Shown piece after piece: positions 1 through 9,480 of a stretch of DNA of 42,356 nt; position 1 is the stretch's first letter, and each line of letters starts with the position of its first letter. The translations under genes and the position numbers were made by a program. Below the pieces are notes generated by a model, which was not told where the DNA came from, ran no database searches, and was given only the letters and a program-made list of their open reading frames with translations. Source of the DNA: Streptomyces albipurpureus (GTDB taxonomy: Bacteria; Actinomycetota; Actinomycetes; Streptomycetales; Streptomycetaceae); assembly GCF_023701525.1 (NCBI RefSeq), contig NZ_JAMQAW010000025.1, forward strand, positions 96,468 to 138,823. Direction: 5' to 3'.

Positions 1-190
1 CCGGGCCCGGGTCGAGTTCGGTCCGTGCCGGCCTTGAGGACGGTCCGGCGGCGGACCGGGGTGTGACGCATGGCACGGGTGATCAGGAGGTGTCGCTGTC
101 CGTCGGGGGTTCCGTCGTCGGCCGAACGCGGGAAGTCCATCCGTGATCGGGCCTGGGAGAGGGCCGACGGAGATGCTCCTCCGATCGTGA
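1..190. other. Left-edge segment, no confident gene
   Basis: No gene can be fixed here. The third forward frame is open from the window edge to a TGA at 142-144 with moderately GC-rich third positions, so it could be the tail of a gene lying to the left. On the minus strand an ATG at 71 opens a short reading frame containing RRRTVLKAG, which resembles the start of a twin-arginine signal, but no Shine-Dalgarno precedes it and no hydrophobic segment follows before the edge. Neither is convincing. Confidence 0.3.
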
Positions 191-1531
191 TCAGTGTGCG
201 CTGTCCGCGGGTTGCCTCCTCGCCAGCCGCTGGGCGATGAGGGAGGCCCGGATCTCCCCGGCCCGGACCGCGGTGTTGGACAGCAGGGTGGAGGTGATGC
301 CGTGCGTGTGCTCGGTGCCGCCCTGAAGGTAGATGTCGCAGACAACGTTGGCGCTGGTGGCCACCCGGTGGTCGCGGCCGACGACCAGTGCGTCCTCCTC
401 GTCCCGGAGACAGAGCTTGCTGACCTCCCCCAGCCGTTCGCCGATGCCCTGCGGCTGGTAGCCGGTGGCATGGACCAGGAGATCGGCGTCGAGCACCTCG
501 CGCTCACCGGTGGGGAGGAACTCCACGGTGATCCCCAGGCGGCCCTCGGCGGTGTCGACCTCGCGGATGCGCGAGATGTTGAGCATCCTCAACCGCTGTC
601 TGCCCTGGACCTTCTCCTGGTACATGGTCTTGGAGAGCGCCTCGATCAACTCCATGTCCACCACCGAGTAGTTGGTGCCCCGGTGATAGTCGAAGAGCGA
701 CTGCTTCACCTCGCGTGGCGCGGCGTAGTAGAGGTCGACGGCCTCCGGATCGAAGATGCGGTTGGCGAAGGGGCTGTCATCGGCCGGCGTGTAGCCGTAC
801 TTGGCGAAGACGGAACAGATCTCCGCGTCCGGGAAGCTGCGGTGCAGGTACTCGACGGCCTCGGCCGCGCTCTGGCCGGCTCCCAGGACGACCGCCCGGC
901 GCACGGGCTTTCCGCTGCTCACCAGATCGGCGACCCGGGGCAGGAGTTCGCTGGTGTGCCAGACGTGCTCCGACAGAACGGTGCCCGGCGGCAGATGGGG
1001 CTCCATACCGGTGGCGATACAGAGGTTCCGTGCTCGACGGACCGTCAACTGACCGGGTGTGCGGGGATCCCGACTGGTGACGTCGAACCAGCGAACCTCC
1101 CCGCCCTCGGTGACCGGTTGCACCGAGACGACCTCACAGGAGTACTCCACGAGATCGGCCACCCGCGCCGCGGACCACTCAAGGTAGTCGTGGAACTCGA
1201 TGCGCAGCGGGAAGAGCGTCTTCTGGTTGAGGAAGTCGACCAGTCTCCCCCGCTCCCGCAGATAGCAGAGAAAGCTGAAGTCACTGGTCGGGTCGCGCAT
1301 GGTGACCAGGTCCTTGAGGAATGAGACCTGCATGGTGGCATCGTCGATGAGCATCCCCCGGTGCCAGCCGAACCGCGGCTGCCGCTCCAAGAAGCCCGCC
1401 ACGATTCTCTCTTCAGTGGTGACTTGGGTGTTGTACTCCTGAACTGCTATCGCCAGCGCGAGATTTGACGGTCCAAAGCCAATACCCAGAACGTCGTAGA
1501 TGGTGCCCGAACCACTGTGCAGTGTGTCCAC
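191..1531 (-). CDS. L-ornithine N5-monooxygenase (SidA/IucD/PvdA/CchB family)
   Basis: This flavoenzyme hydroxylates the side-chain nitrogen of L-ornithine using FAD, NADPH and O2. That is the committed step towards the hydroxamate groups of the siderophore, and it is cytosolic. Visible motifs, numbered from the upstream ATG, are the FAD-binding GIGFGPSNLA (25-34), the NADPH-binding GAGQSAAE (226-233) and the family's ATGY (364-367). The length of about 450 residues is normal for the family. I chose the GTG at 1531, which has GGGAGG ten bases upstream. The ATG at 1558 would add nine residues but has no Shine-Dalgarno and lies only 8 bp from an iron box. The gene diverges from the formyltransferase. 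It is the expected source of hydroxyornithine for the NRPS encoded nearby. The function is secure; the start is not. Confidence 0.93.
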   Translation of the reverse strand: MDTLHSGSGTIYDVLGIGFGPSNLALAIAVQEYNTQVTTEERIVAGFLERQPRFGWHRGMLIDDATMQVSFLKDLVTMRDPTSDFSFLCYLRERGRLVDFLNQKTLFPLRIEFHDYLEWSAARVADLVEYSCEVVSVQPVTEGGEVRWFDVTSRDPRTPGQLTVRRARNLCIATGMEPHLPPGTVLSEHVWHTSELLPRVADLVSSGKPVRRAVVLGAGQSAAEAVEYLHRSFPDAEICSVFAKYGYTPADDSPFANRIFDPEAVDLYYAAPREVKQSLFDYHRGTNYSVVDMELIEALSKTMYQEKVQGRQRLRMLNISRIREVDTAEGRLGITVEFLPTGEREVLDADLLVHATGYQPQGIGERLGEVSKLCLRDEEDALVVGRDHRVATSANVVCDIYLQGGTEHTHGITSTLLSNTAVRAGEIRASLIAQRLARRQPADSAH

Positions 1532-1566
1532 CGCGTCATCGCCTCCCTCAGCAGGCATATGTTAGA

Positions 1567-1585
1567 TAAGGTAAGGCTAACCTTG
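1567..1585. promoter_or_regulatory. Iron box 1 (DmdR/IdeR-type operator), divergent promoter
   Basis: TAAGGTAAGGCTAACCTTG matches the DtxR-family consensus TTAGGTTAGSCTCACCTAA at most positions. On the minus strand it sits in the spacer between TTGCAA (1588-1583) and TAACAT (1564-1559), which are 18 bp apart and look like -35 and -10 elements. Repressor bound here would block the monooxygenase promoter. The formyltransferase starts 23 bp away on the other side, so the box probably controls both genes. Confidence 0.85.
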
Positions 1586-1607
1586 CAATGTTCTGAGGAG
1601 GATTCAT

Positions 1608-2555
1608 ATGCGGGTCGCCATGTTCGGCTATCAGACCTGGGGTCATCGCACGCTCCAGGCCCTGCTGGACTCGGAGCACGAGGTGGTACTCGTCGTCACC
1701 CATCCAAGGAGCGACCATGCGTACGAGAAGATCTGGGACGACTCGGTCGCCGAACTAGCCGAGCGGCACGGGCTGCCCGTGCTCCTGCGGAGCCGTCCGG
1801 GCGACGAGGAGCTACTCGCCGCCCTGAAGTCCGCGGAGCCGGACATCATCGTCGCCAACAACTGGCGCACCTGGCTGCCGCCGGAGATCTTCGAGCTGCC
1901 GCCCCATGGCACGCTCAATGTGCATGACTCGCTGCTGCCCAGCTATGCCGGGTTCTCCCCGCTGATCTGGGCGCTCATCAACGGCGAGCCCGAGGTGGGC
2001 GTCACCGCCCATCGGATGGACGCCGAACTCGACATGGGCGACATCGTGCTCCAACGCTCGGTACCGGTGGGCCCCAGCGACACGGCCACCGATCTCTTCC
2101 ATCGCACGGTGGATCTGATCGGACCCATCGTGCGGGACGCGTTGACGCTGATCGACTCGGGGAAGGCGGTCTGGACCCAGCAGGACCGCTCACAGGCCAG
2201 CTTCTTCCACAAGAGGTCGATCGAGGACAGCAGGATCGACTGGAGTTGGCCCGCCCAGGACCTGGAGCGCTTTGTCCGTGCGCAGTCCGATCCCTACCCC
2301 AATGCCTTCACCCACCATCGCGGAGCACGCATCCGCATCATCTCCGCGGCGGTCTCCGAGGGGCGGTACGGAGGTACCCCCGGGCGCATCTTCATCCGGG
2401 AGGGTGATGGAGTCGTGATCGTCGCAGGTCGCGACGCACGATCCGGCCGCCACCGCGGTCTGCTGGTGCGCCGGATACGGACCGAGGACGGTTCCGAGCA
2501 CGCCGCGAGCGACTACTTCCGCACCATGGGCGGATATCTGACCGCGCGGCCCTAG
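1608..2555 (+). CDS. Hydroxyornithine N5-formyltransferase (CchA-like, Met-tRNA formyltransferase fold)
   Basis: It probably transfers a formyl group from 10-formyltetrahydrofolate to N5-hydroxyornithine, giving the formyl-hydroxyornithine unit used in coelichelin-type siderophores. The formyltransferase signature is visible as NVHDSLLPSYAG with N104, H106 and S108-L109-L110-P111, followed by LDMGD at 141-145 carrying the expected catalytic aspartate. The length of 315 residues is usual for Fmt-like enzymes. The start is firm: GAGGAGG lies 7 bp upstream. The gene diverges from the monooxygenase and shares its iron box, as expected for two enzymes acting in series. A true Met-tRNA formyltransferase is less likely because housekeeping fmt normally sits beside def, not in a siderophore cluster. 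Confidence 0.9.
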   Translation: MRVAMFGYQTWGHRTLQALLDSEHEVVLVVTHPRSDHAYEKIWDDSVAELAERHGLPVLLRSRPGDEELLAALKSAEPDIIVANNWRTWLPPEIFELPPHGTLNVHDSLLPSYAGFSPLIWALINGEPEVGVTAHRMDAELDMGDIVLQRSVPVGPSDTATDLFHRTVDLIGPIVRDALTLIDSGKAVWTQQDRSQASFFHKRSIEDSRIDWSWPAQDLERFVRAQSDPYPNAFTHHRGARIRIISAAVSEGRYGGTPGRIFIREGDGVVIVAGRDARSGRHRGLLVRRIRTEDGSEHAASDYFRTMGGYLTARP

Positions 2556-2561
2556 CGGATC

Positions 2562-2587
2562 GCCGGCCGGGCTCCCGCCCGGCCGGC
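2562..2587. terminator. Hairpin between convergent genes
   Basis: An 11-bp perfect GC stem (2562-2572 with 2577-2587) has a TCCC loop. It lies 6 bp after the formyltransferase stop and 19 bp beyond the end of the convergent ATPase gene, so it could serve both. There is no T-tract, as is common in Streptomyces. Confidence 0.7.
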
Positions 2588-2605
2588 CCAGTCGCGGGAT
2601 CGGCT

Positions 2606-3457
2606 TCAGCTCGCGGTTCCGGTGACGGCCACGGCGTCCTCGTTGTCATGGTGGCGCCCCACCGGGATGACCATCGGAGTCCCGCTGACGGGGTCGGTGG
2701 CGATCCGGCAGCGCAGTCCGAAGACTTCCTCCACCATGTCCGCGCTGATCACGTCGGTGGGCAGCCCCTCGGCGACGATCCGGCCCGACTTCATGGCGAT
2801 GACATGGTCGGCGTAGCGGCATGCCTGGTTGAGATCGTGCAGCACCATGACGACGGTGCGGTTCTCATGGCGGTTGAGATCGGTGATCAGGTCCAGCACA
2901 TCGATCTGGTGGGCCAGATCGAGGTAGGTCGTAGGTTCGTCGAGGAGGAGCACCGGCGTGCCCTGGGCCACGGCCATCGCGATCCAGGCGCGCTGCCGCT
3001 GCCCCCCGGAGAGTTCGTCCACGGGACGGTCCGCGAGGTCGGTCATCGCGGTGGCTCGCAGGGCGTCCCGTACCGCGTCCTCATCGGACCGGGACCACTG
3101 GCGCCACCACGTCTGGTGGGGAGATCGGCCGCGGCCGACGAGGTCGACCACGGTCAGTCCTTCCGGGGCGACCGGTGACTGCGGCAGGATGCCGAGTCGC
3201 TGGGCCAGTTCCCGCGTCGGAATCGAGTGCACCGGTCGGCCATCGAGCTTGACGGAACCGGCCTGCGGAGACAGCAGCCGAGCGAGCGCCCGCAACAGGG
3301 TCGACTTGCCGCAGGCGTTCGCTCCGACGATGGCCGTAATCCGACCGGTGGGGATGGCTACGTCGAGGTCCTCCACGACGACTCGCTGGTCGTACGCCAG
3401 CCGTAGCCCCTCCGCTCGCAGATCGGGACCGGCTTTGGTCAGATGTTCCCTTGACAT
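2606..3457 (-). CDS. Ferric-siderophore ABC importer, ATP-binding protein (FepC/FhuC family)
   Basis: This is the cytosolic ATPase that powers uptake of the ferric siderophore through the two FecCD-type permeases encoded just upstream. Walker A is GANACGKST (45-53), the signature is LSGGQ (149-153) and Walker B is VLLLDEP (169-175). The length of 283 residues is standard. It is the last gene of a three-gene minus-strand operon and begins 4 bp after the stop of the preceding permease, which suggests translational coupling. It is the only FecCDE-type ATPase in the window, although a second permease pair lies near 37-39 kb, so it may serve both. Confidence 0.95.
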   Translation of the reverse strand: MSREHLTKAGPDLRAEGLRLAYDQRVVVEDLDVAIPTGRITAIVGANACGKSTLLRALARLLSPQAGSVKLDGRPVHSIPTRELAQRLGILPQSPVAPEGLTVVDLVGRGRSPHQTWWRQWSRSDEDAVRDALRATAMTDLADRPVDELSGGQRQRAWIAMAVAQGTPVLLLDEPTTYLDLAHQIDVLDLITDLNRHENRTVVMVLHDLNQACRYADHVIAMKSGRIVAEGLPTDVISADMVEEVFGLRCRIATDPVSGTPMVIPVGRHHDNEDAVAVTGTAS

Positions 3458-3461
3458 GGTG

Positions 3462-4529
3462 TCAGCCTCCTGAGCCGGCGCGGTTTGCGCGGATGAGCAG
3501 CCACAGCAGTACGGGGGCGCCGAGCACGCCGGTGACGATGCCGACGGGAAGCTCCGTGCCGGAGATCAGCTCGCGCGCGATCAGATCGGATGAGAGGACG
3601 ACCAGCGCTCCGGTGAGCCCCGCCGCGATCGGTGGCGGCCAGGCGGTGCCCGCCAGGCGCTGGGCGATCTGCGGTGCGGCGAGCGCGACAAAGGCGACCG
3701 GGCCCGCCGCGGCGGTGCCGAACGCGACCAGTCCGACGCCGGTGAACAAGATGGCCAGCCGGACCGGCTGCACCCGGGTGCCGAGGGCTCGGGCGACATC
3801 GTCGCCGAGTTGGAGCGTACGCATCAGCCGTCCCAGCAGCAGTGCTCCGGGCAGCAGTACCGCCAGCACCACGGCGAGCGGGCCGACATGGTCCCAGGTG
3901 CGCCCGTTGAGGTTTCCCACGAGCCAACCGAGGGCGGCCTGAGCCTCGAACTGCTTGCCGCGTGCCATCAGGTAGTCGGTGACGCTGGTGCAGATCCACG
4001 CGATGCCGATGCCCACCAGGACGATGCGATAGCCGGTGGTGCCCCGCTTCCAGGCGAGCGCGTAGACGAGGAGCGCGGCCCCCAACGCCCCGAGCAGACC
4101 GAGGACCTGGGTCGACAGTCCGCCGTCCCAGCCCAGGACGATGCCCGCGACGACCGCGGCGCCCGCGCCCTGGGTGATTCCGATCATGTCGGGGCTCGCC
4201 AGCGGATTGAGCGTCATGGTCTGGAACAGTGCGCCGGAGACTCCGAAGGCGATGCCCACCAGCAGTCCGGTCACCGCTCGGGGCAGCCGCAGCTCCCGCA
4301 CGATGAGTTGGGTCCCGGCGTCTCCCGTACCGATCAGCGCTTGGACGACCTCGACGAGCGAGTAGGGAATGTCTCCGACGGAGATCCCCCAGCAGAACAC
4401 CAGAAAGACGGCGAGCGCGAGAACGACACAGACGACGGCGAGCCGGGGACGCAGCACACCGGAGATCGGCGGTGTGGAGAGCCGGTAGGGAATCCGGTCA
4501 ACAGAGCGGGCGGGTAGCAGATCGGTCAT
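3462..4529 (-). CDS. Ferric-siderophore ABC importer permease (FecCD family)
   Basis: A hydrophobic membrane protein of 355 residues with multiple transmembrane segments, one half of the permease of a type II importer. Family marks include RLPRAVTGLLVGIAFGVSGA near the start and LPVGIVTGVLGAPVLLWLL near the end. I chose the ATG at 4529, two bases after the stop of the upstream permease gene; the frame stays open further upstream but that would overlap the neighbour and has no membrane-protein character. It is the middle gene of the operon permease-permease-ATPase. The operon has no binding protein of its own; one is encoded at 25.1-26.2 kb. Confidence 0.93.
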   Translation of the reverse strand: MTDLLPARSVDRIPYRLSTPPISGVLRPRLAVVCVVLALAVFLVFCWGISVGDIPYSLVEVVQALIGTGDAGTQLIVRELRLPRAVTGLLVGIAFGVSGALFQTMTLNPLASPDMIGITQGAGAAVVAGIVLGWDGGLSTQVLGLLGALGAALLVYALAWKRGTTGYRIVLVGIGIAWICTSVTDYLMARGKQFEAQAALGWLVGNLNGRTWDHVGPLAVVLAVLLPGALLLGRLMRTLQLGDDVARALGTRVQPVRLAILFTGVGLVAFGTAAAGPVAFVALAAPQIAQRLAGTAWPPPIAAGLTGALVVLSSDLIARELISGTELPVGIVTGVLGAPVLLWLLIRANRAGSGG

Positions 4530-4531
4530 GC

Positions 4532-5569
4532 TCACAGCTCCGCGAGTCGTCGGCGGCGAACCATAGCGATGAAGAAGGGGCCGCCGATGAAGGCGACGAG
4601 CACACCGGCCTGGATCTCGACCGGGCGGGCCAGCAGCCGTCCGACGATGTCTGCCGCGAGGAGGAGGCACGGGGCGAGAACGGCGGAGAGGGGCAGCAGC
4701 CAGCGGTAGTCGGGGCCCACGCCCATTGACTGGGTCAGTGAGCGGGCCACGTGTGGGACCACCAGGCCGATGAAGACCACGGGCCCGATCACGGCCACCG
4801 CCGCGCCGGTGAGCAGGGTGACGGCCGTGACGCCCAGCACACGGATCAGACCGAGCCGCTGGCCGAGCGAGGTGGCCACATCGTCGCCGAGGGCGAGGCT
4901 GTTGAGCGAGGGTGCCAACGCGAAGGCGATGACGGCTCCGGCCAGGATGAACGGCAGTATCCGGAGGAGGACTTCCCCGTTCTGGTGGGCGAGGGAGCCC
5001 GCGGACCAGAACCGGTAGCGATTGAGTGCGTCCGGGTTGGTCAGCGCGATCGCGCTGGTGAGGGAGAAGAGCAGGGAGGTGATGGCGACTCCGGCGAGGG
5101 CGAGCTTGACCGGTGTTGAACCGGATCGTCCCAGTCCGCCCATCACATAGACCAGAACGCTGGCCCCGAGCGCACCCGCGAAGGCGAACCAGATGTAGCC
5201 GTAGACGGAGTTCAGGCCGAGGACGCCCACGGCCAGCACGATGGCGAACGCGGCGCCCGCGCTGACGCCGAGCACCCCGGGGTCCGCCAGGGGGTTTCGG
5301 GTCAGGGCCTGCATCAGCGCGCCGGAGAGGCCAAGGGCCGCTCCGGCGGCGATGCCCAGTGCGGTGCGAGGTACCCGCACGGACCAGATGGCATTGCGGA
5401 TCTGGTTACTGGGCGCATGGCCCCGCAGGGTGTCCCACACCTGGTCGGGCGCCACGGTCAGGGCTCCGAACAGCATGGACAGCACGACCAGAGCGGCGAG
5501 CGCGGCACCCGGCAGTGCCAGGAGGAGCACCGTGCGGGGGCGTTTCGCCTTGGTCACCAAGCTCCCCAC
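4532..5569 (-). CDS. Ferric-siderophore ABC importer permease (FecCD family)
   Basis: First gene of the minus-strand uptake operon and partner of the next permease. The 345-residue sequence is strongly hydrophobic with several predicted membrane spans, and shows the family motifs RVPRTALGIAAGAALGLSGA, TRNPLADPGVLGVSAGAA and GPVVFIGLVVPHVAR, the last containing the conserved Gly-containing loop that contacts the ATPase. Translation starts at a GTG preceded by AGGAAG at 5-bp spacing. An iron box lies 11 bp upstream of the start, so the operon should be repressed in iron-rich cells. Confidence 0.94.
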   Translation of the reverse strand: MGSLVTKAKRPRTVLLLALPGAALAALVVLSMLFGALTVAPDQVWDTLRGHAPSNQIRNAIWSVRVPRTALGIAAGAALGLSGALMQALTRNPLADPGVLGVSAGAAFAIVLAVGVLGLNSVYGYIWFAFAGALGASVLVYVMGGLGRSGSTPVKLALAGVAITSLLFSLTSAIALTNPDALNRYRFWSAGSLAHQNGEVLLRILPFILAGAVIAFALAPSLNSLALGDDVATSLGQRLGLIRVLGVTAVTLLTGAAVAVIGPVVFIGLVVPHVARSLTQSMGVGPDYRWLLPLSAVLAPCLLLAADIVGRLLARPVEIQAGVLVAFIGGPFFIAMVRRRRLAEL

Positions 5570-5579
5570 ATCAACTTCC

Positions 5580-5598
5580 TTAGGTTAGGCAGGCCTTA
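5580..5598. promoter_or_regulatory. Iron box 2, upstream of the uptake operon
   Basis: TTAGGTTAGGCAGGCCTTA keeps the left half of the DmdR/IdeR consensus perfectly (11 of 11) and a weaker right half. It lies 11 bp upstream of the first permease start on the minus strand. Its centre is 72 bp from the next box, which faces the NRPS. Confidence 0.8.
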
Positions 5599-5651
5599 AA
5601 TGTAAGCCCACTCGGCGCCTTGGCCCCACCAGGGAATGCGGCACTGTTGAA

Positions 5652-5670
5652 TTAGGTAACCCTTACCTTA
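5652..5670. promoter_or_regulatory. Iron box 3, NRPS promoter
   Basis: TTAGGTAACCCTTACCTTA is a good inverted-repeat iron box. It occupies the spacer between TTGAAT (5647-5652) and TAGTAT (5669-5674), which are 16 bp apart and resemble -35 and -10 elements reading towards the NRPS. This predicts a leader of about 50 bases and iron repression of the NRPS and MbtH genes. Confidence 0.85.
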
Positions 5671-5731
5671 GTATGGCCAGGTCCGTCTCCGGCCTCAGGC
5701 CGGAATTGACCTGCTGGAAGGCGCGGCCAAC

Positions 5732-8700
5732 TTGTCCGGTTCTGTGGCAGTCCCTGAAGAATTCGTCGCATACTGGCGGCAGTCACTCACACCGCAACCG
5801 CAGGAGACGGCCCTACCGGTCGACCGGCCCTATCCCTTGAGTCCGGCGCCGACAACGGCCGTACGCACTCGTCCCCTTGGGCGAGATCGCTCGGAGGTCG
5901 CGCCGGAGGTGCTGATCGCGGCGTACTGCGCGCTGCTGCACCGATACAGCGGAGCCCCCGACCTCACGGTCGGCCACGGTTCGCTTCCCCTGCGGATCCC
6001 TGTCGCCGGTGATGTGCCCTTCGCCGAGTTGGTACGGACCGTGGCGCGGGTCCGCGCAGATGGACAGGCCCAACGGCTGCGGTTGGCCCTCCTGGTTTCG
6101 GAGTTGAACCCGGAACCCACCCGCGGCGGCGGACTGTTCTTCAACACCGCGTTCGAGACCGAAACCGTTGACGCGTCGCGCTCGACGGGCACGGACCCCC
6201 GTCCTGCCGAGGGGTCCGACGGCGCGTCCCCGGACGGTGACCCGGCCCCATCGCTCGATCTGGTGCTGGAGATCCTGTCTGGTGAGGTGCGGGCGATCTA
6301 CCGCCCCGATCTCTTCGAGGACGCGACCATCGACCGGCTCCTCGGCCACTACACAACCCTCCTGGGTGAGGGCGTTTCCCGGCCCGAAGCACCGGTGGGG
6401 GCACTCGCCCTGATGACGCCGGACGAACTGCGGCGGGTGGTCATCGAGTGGAACGCCACCGAACACACCGTTCCGCTCGCCACCTGGCCTCAGATGTTCG
6501 CCGAGCAGGTTCGCCGGCGCCCCGATGAGACCGCCTTGGTCTTCGAGGACGAACGGCTCAGCTACGCGGAGTTGGACGAGCGGGCCAACCGGCTGGCGCA
6601 TGCCCTGATCGCCCGGGGCGCCGGCCCCGAGAGCATCGTCGCGCTCGCGCTGCCACGCTCGACCGACCTCATCGTCGCCGAAGTCGCCGTACTGAAGTCC
6701 GGTGCCGCCTATCTGCCCATCGACCACGACTACCCCACCGACCGCATCGCCTACATGCTCGACGACGCGCAACCGACCTGTCTGGTGACCACCGCGGAGA
6801 CCGCCGAGGACATCCCGGCCCGGGAGGGGATGGCCCGCCTGCTGCTGGACGCGCCCGGCATCGCGGATGAGCTGGTGAGGCGCCCGGCGCACGATCCCGA
6901 CGAGGCCGACCGCGGACCGTTGAGCGTCCTGAACGCCGCCTACGTCATCTACACGTCGGGCTCGACGGGCCGCCCCAAGGGTGTGGTGCTCGCGCACAGC
7001 GGAGTGGCCAAACTGGTCGCCACCCAGAGCGAGCGCTTTGGCATCGGACCCCAGAGCCGGGTCCTGCAGTTCGCCTCGCCCAGCTTCGATGTGGCGTTCT
7101 GGGACCTCTGCCTGGGACTTCTGTCCGGCGGGCGGCTGGTCGTCGTTCCGTCCGAACGCCGGGTGCCCGGCGCGGCGCTCGCCGAGTACGCCCACAGCAA
7201 CGGCATCACCTTTATGATCCTGCCGCCCGCGCTGCTGGCCGCGATGCCGGACGACGTGGAACTCCCGGCCGCCGCCACCCTGCTGGCGGGCACCGAGCGG
7301 GTCTCACCCGAACTGGTCGGACGCTATGCGGGCGGCCGGATGATGTTCAACGCCTACGGCCCGACCGAGGCCACCACCAACTCCACCCTCGGTCGCTGCG
7401 ACCCCCACACCCCATCCGGCGCCATCGTCCCGATCGGCGGCCCCGACCCGGGCACCCGCGCCTATGTGCTCGACGGCCGGCTCCGTCCCGTTCCCGCCGG
7501 GGTGCCCGGTGAGCTTTACCTCGGCGGCGCGGGCCTCGCGCGCGGCTATCTGGGGCGGGCCGGGCTGACGGCCGAGCGTTTTGTCGCCGACCCCTACGGT
7601 GCGCCCGGTGAGCGGCTCTACCGCACGGGCGACCTGGTTCGCTGGAAGGCGGACGGACGGCTGGAGTTCCTCGGCCGCTCGGACGCGCAGGTGAAGATCC
7701 GCGGCTTCCGGGTGGAACCGGGCGAGATCGAGTCCGTGCTGCGCCGACACCCCTTCGTCGACCAGGTCACGGTGATCGCGCGGGAGGACCGACCGGGCGA
7801 CCGGCGGCTGGCCGCCTATGTGGTTCCGGTGGTCGACGCGCACCAGGGCCACGGCGAGGAGGAGCAGGTCCAGGAGTGGAAGGCGCTCCATGAACTGCTC
7901 TACGGGGCCGCCGGCACAGAGGTCGCCCCCACCAGGATCAGCGGCTCCACCGATCTCCAGGAGAACTTCGCCGGCTGGAACAGCATGTACGACGGCCGTC
8001 CCCTTCCGCTCGCGGAGATGCGGGAGTGGCGAGACGCCACCGTCGCCCGCATCCGGGAGCTGGGAGCACCCCGCCGGGTGCTGGAGATCGGGGCCGGCAG
8101 CGGCCTGATCCTCTCCCGTATCGCACCCGACTGCACGAGCTACTGGGGTACGGACCTCTCCGAAGCCGCGGTTCAGGCGCTGAGGGACCGGCTGGACACG
8201 GCCCTACCCCAGGTCGCGGACCGGGTGGAGTTGCGCGCCCAGCCGGCTCATGACATCAGCGGGCTGCCGGTGGGCTTCTTCGACACGGTCGTGATCAACT
8301 CGGTCGCCCAGTACTTCCCGAGTGCCGCCTATCTCACCGATGTGCTGCGTCAGGTGCGCGGGCTACTGGCGCCCGGTGGCCGGATCTTCGTCGGCGATGT
8401 GCGCAATCTGCGGCTGCTGAGGACGCTGCGAGCCGCGGTGGAGACCCGCAGGGCGGCCGACGGCACCGACAAGGACGGACTGCGTACCGCGGTCGATCAG
8501 TCCGTCGCCTGGGAGGGCGAGCTACTGCTCGACCCCGACTTCTTCGCGGCCCTGCCCGGGTTCGACGCACAGATCCAGATCAAACGCGCCCACCACCACA
8601 ACGAACTCAGCAGATACCGGTACGACGTGGTGTTGCGCCCCACCGCATCGGCAGCGCGGTCATCGGTGGTGACTCCCCCGGAGCACACCGTGCGCTGGGG

Positions 8701-9480
8701 CGAACTCAATGGACTCACCGCACTGGCCGAACTGCTCGCCGAGCGTCCGCCGCGGGTGCGGATCACCACCGTGCCCAATGCCCGGCTCGTCGACGACCTC
8801 GCCGATATCCGTCTGCTGGAGGACCGCAGCGGGCCCGAGCCCGATACCCACCGGGTCGATCCGGAAGCGTTCACCGCGCTGGGGGCGGAGCACGGCTACC
8901 GGGTGGCGATGACCTGGAACGGCACCTCCGACGACGGCGCCGTTGATGTGGTCCTCACCACGGGCGAATCCGCCAGTGGCTCAACGAGCGAATCCGCGAG
9001 CGGCTCCACGAGCGAAGAGATCTCCTCCGGGCTCTACCAGCCGGGCAGCGGCTTTCCGCTGGCCAATCGGCCGGCCCCGTTCCGTGACATCACCACCCTG
9101 CTGAAGGCACTGCGGGCGCATGCCACCGAGTGGTTGCCGGAGTACATGGTGCCGTCCGGTTTTGTGGCGCTGGGACAGCTACCGGTGACACCCAGCGGAA
9201 AACTCGACGCCAACGCCCTGCCCGCCCCGGACTACGCGGCGCTCAGCTCGGGCCGCCCCCCGCACGGCGAGCGGGAGACCCTGCTCGCCGCGCTGTTCGC
9301 GGAAGTCCTGCGACTGCGCTCGGTCTCGGCCGACGACGACTTCCTGGCCTTGGGCGGCGACAGCATCACCGCCATCCAACTCCTCGTCCGGGCACGTAAG
9401 GCCGGGCTGCGACTCACCACTCGCGATGTGTTCCGACACCGAACGGTCGCGTCCCTCGCCCTGGCGGCGAGCGCCGACGG
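5732..9480 (+). other. NRPS module 1: C-remnant, A, N-methyltransferase, T
   Basis: The first 230 residues match only the C-terminal lobe of a condensation domain (YWRQSLTPQP to FFNTAFETE) and have no HHxxxDG, as if a C domain was cut back when this became the loading module. The A domain code DVWMLGATNK resembles DVFxLGAVNK-type codes I associate with acylated hydroxyornithine. A SAM-dependent methyltransferase is inserted between A8 and A10, as in N-methylating modules. The carrier has GGDSI, the form usually seen before epimerising or D-accepting domains. Confidence 0.85.

Noticed and set aside
1..144. Tail of a forward gene or start of a Tat-signal gene at the left edge
   Set aside because: Too short and without recognisable sequence to support either reading.
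194..1324. Long forward frame of 376 codons
   Set aside because: It mirrors the monooxygenase gene; the sequence has no domain and is rich in the residues expected from antisense reading of GC-rich codons.
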